Made by a program: the position numbers and the translations under genes
Origin: DATAZK01 sp963731205
Lineage (GTDB): Bacteria; Actinomycetota; Actinomycetes; Frankiales; Frankiaceae
Direction: 5' to 3'
DNA: 64,000 bases
Assembly (NCBI GenBank): GCA_963731205.1
Contig: CAVSUJ010000002.1
Coordinates: 2,294,001-2,358,000, forward strand
In this document: piece after piece, positions 60,133 to 64,000 of the stretch
Layout: the number at the start of each line of letters is the position of its first letter
Numbering within the stretch: position 1 is the first letter of the stretch
The notes under the pieces: model-generated
The model's database searches: none
What the model was told of the DNA's origin: nothing
Seen by the model: the letters and a program-made list of their open reading frames with translations, nothing else

Positions 60133-64000
<3,868 letters not shown>

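Overview
The window is chromosomal DNA of a high-GC Gram-positive bacterium of the phylum Actinomycetota. The evidence is very GC-rich coding with many GTG starts, the coproporphyrin-dependent haem genes (hemE, cgoX, chdC and a cysteine-tailed ferrochelatase), a mycofactocin locus, the thyX-dapA-rnj-ftsK-rodZ-rimO-pgsA-cinA-clgR-pspA order familiar from mycobacteria and relatives, and an lhr-nei2 pair. I cannot place it below phylum. No rRNA, tRNA, CRISPR array, insertion sequence or prophage was seen, and no gap between genes exceeds 300 bases.

Layout. 0-17 kb: a mosaic of short transcription units: SDR, SRPBCC, sirtuin plus acyl-CoA synthetase, two membrane proteins, GH15 glucosidase, lipoprotein, dodecin, HIT protein, alpha/beta hydrolase, FabG, two paralogous low-complexity surface proteins, ferrochelatase, DUF3090, a DinB-like protein and a DoxX protein. 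17.1-29.0 kb (minus strand): a mycofactocin (MFT) cluster reading mftA-mftB-mftC-amt-OYE-OYE-etfA-fixC-fixX-etfB-mftF. 29.1-33.8 kb (plus strand): a molybdenum-hydroxylase accessory set (MoxR ATPase, VWA protein, XdhC/CoxF, MobA-like nucleotidyltransferase, CoxG-like SRPBCC) without the structural subunits, transcribed divergently from mftA. 33.9-39.8 kb: RNase D, a LuxR-type response regulator, a membrane sensor plus histidine kinase, DUF3000 and a small zinc protein. 39.9-43.1 kb: hemE-cgoX-chdC. 43.1-50.7 kb: a small membrane protein, GNAT, thyX, a secreted sedolisin, dapA, rnj and a rhomboid-like protein. 51-64 kb: ftsK, rodZ-like, rimO, pgsA, cinA, clgR, pspA, then nei2 and the C-terminal part of lhr on the minus strand.

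The most interesting system is the MFT cluster. The RiPP precursor (MftA), its chaperone (MftB), the radical-SAM maturase (MftC) and the glycosyltransferase (MftF) share one strand with two Old-Yellow-Enzyme/FadH reductases, a complete ETF plus FixC/FixX quinone-reductase set and an ammonium transporter. mftD and mftE are not in the window. The gene content suggests electrons passing from OYE/MFT-linked oxidations through ETF and FixCX to menaquinone.

A caution for every user: I find about 45 single-base insertions and about 5 deletions that break otherwise well-conserved reading frames. Nearly all lie between 22.3 and 35.2 kb; the rest are in the sirtuin, the 4.6-kb membrane gene and the GNAT gene. 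Correcting them restores full-length proteins with the expected gene overlaps, so they look like residual sequencing error rather than decay. Coordinates of these genes cover the whole broken locus.
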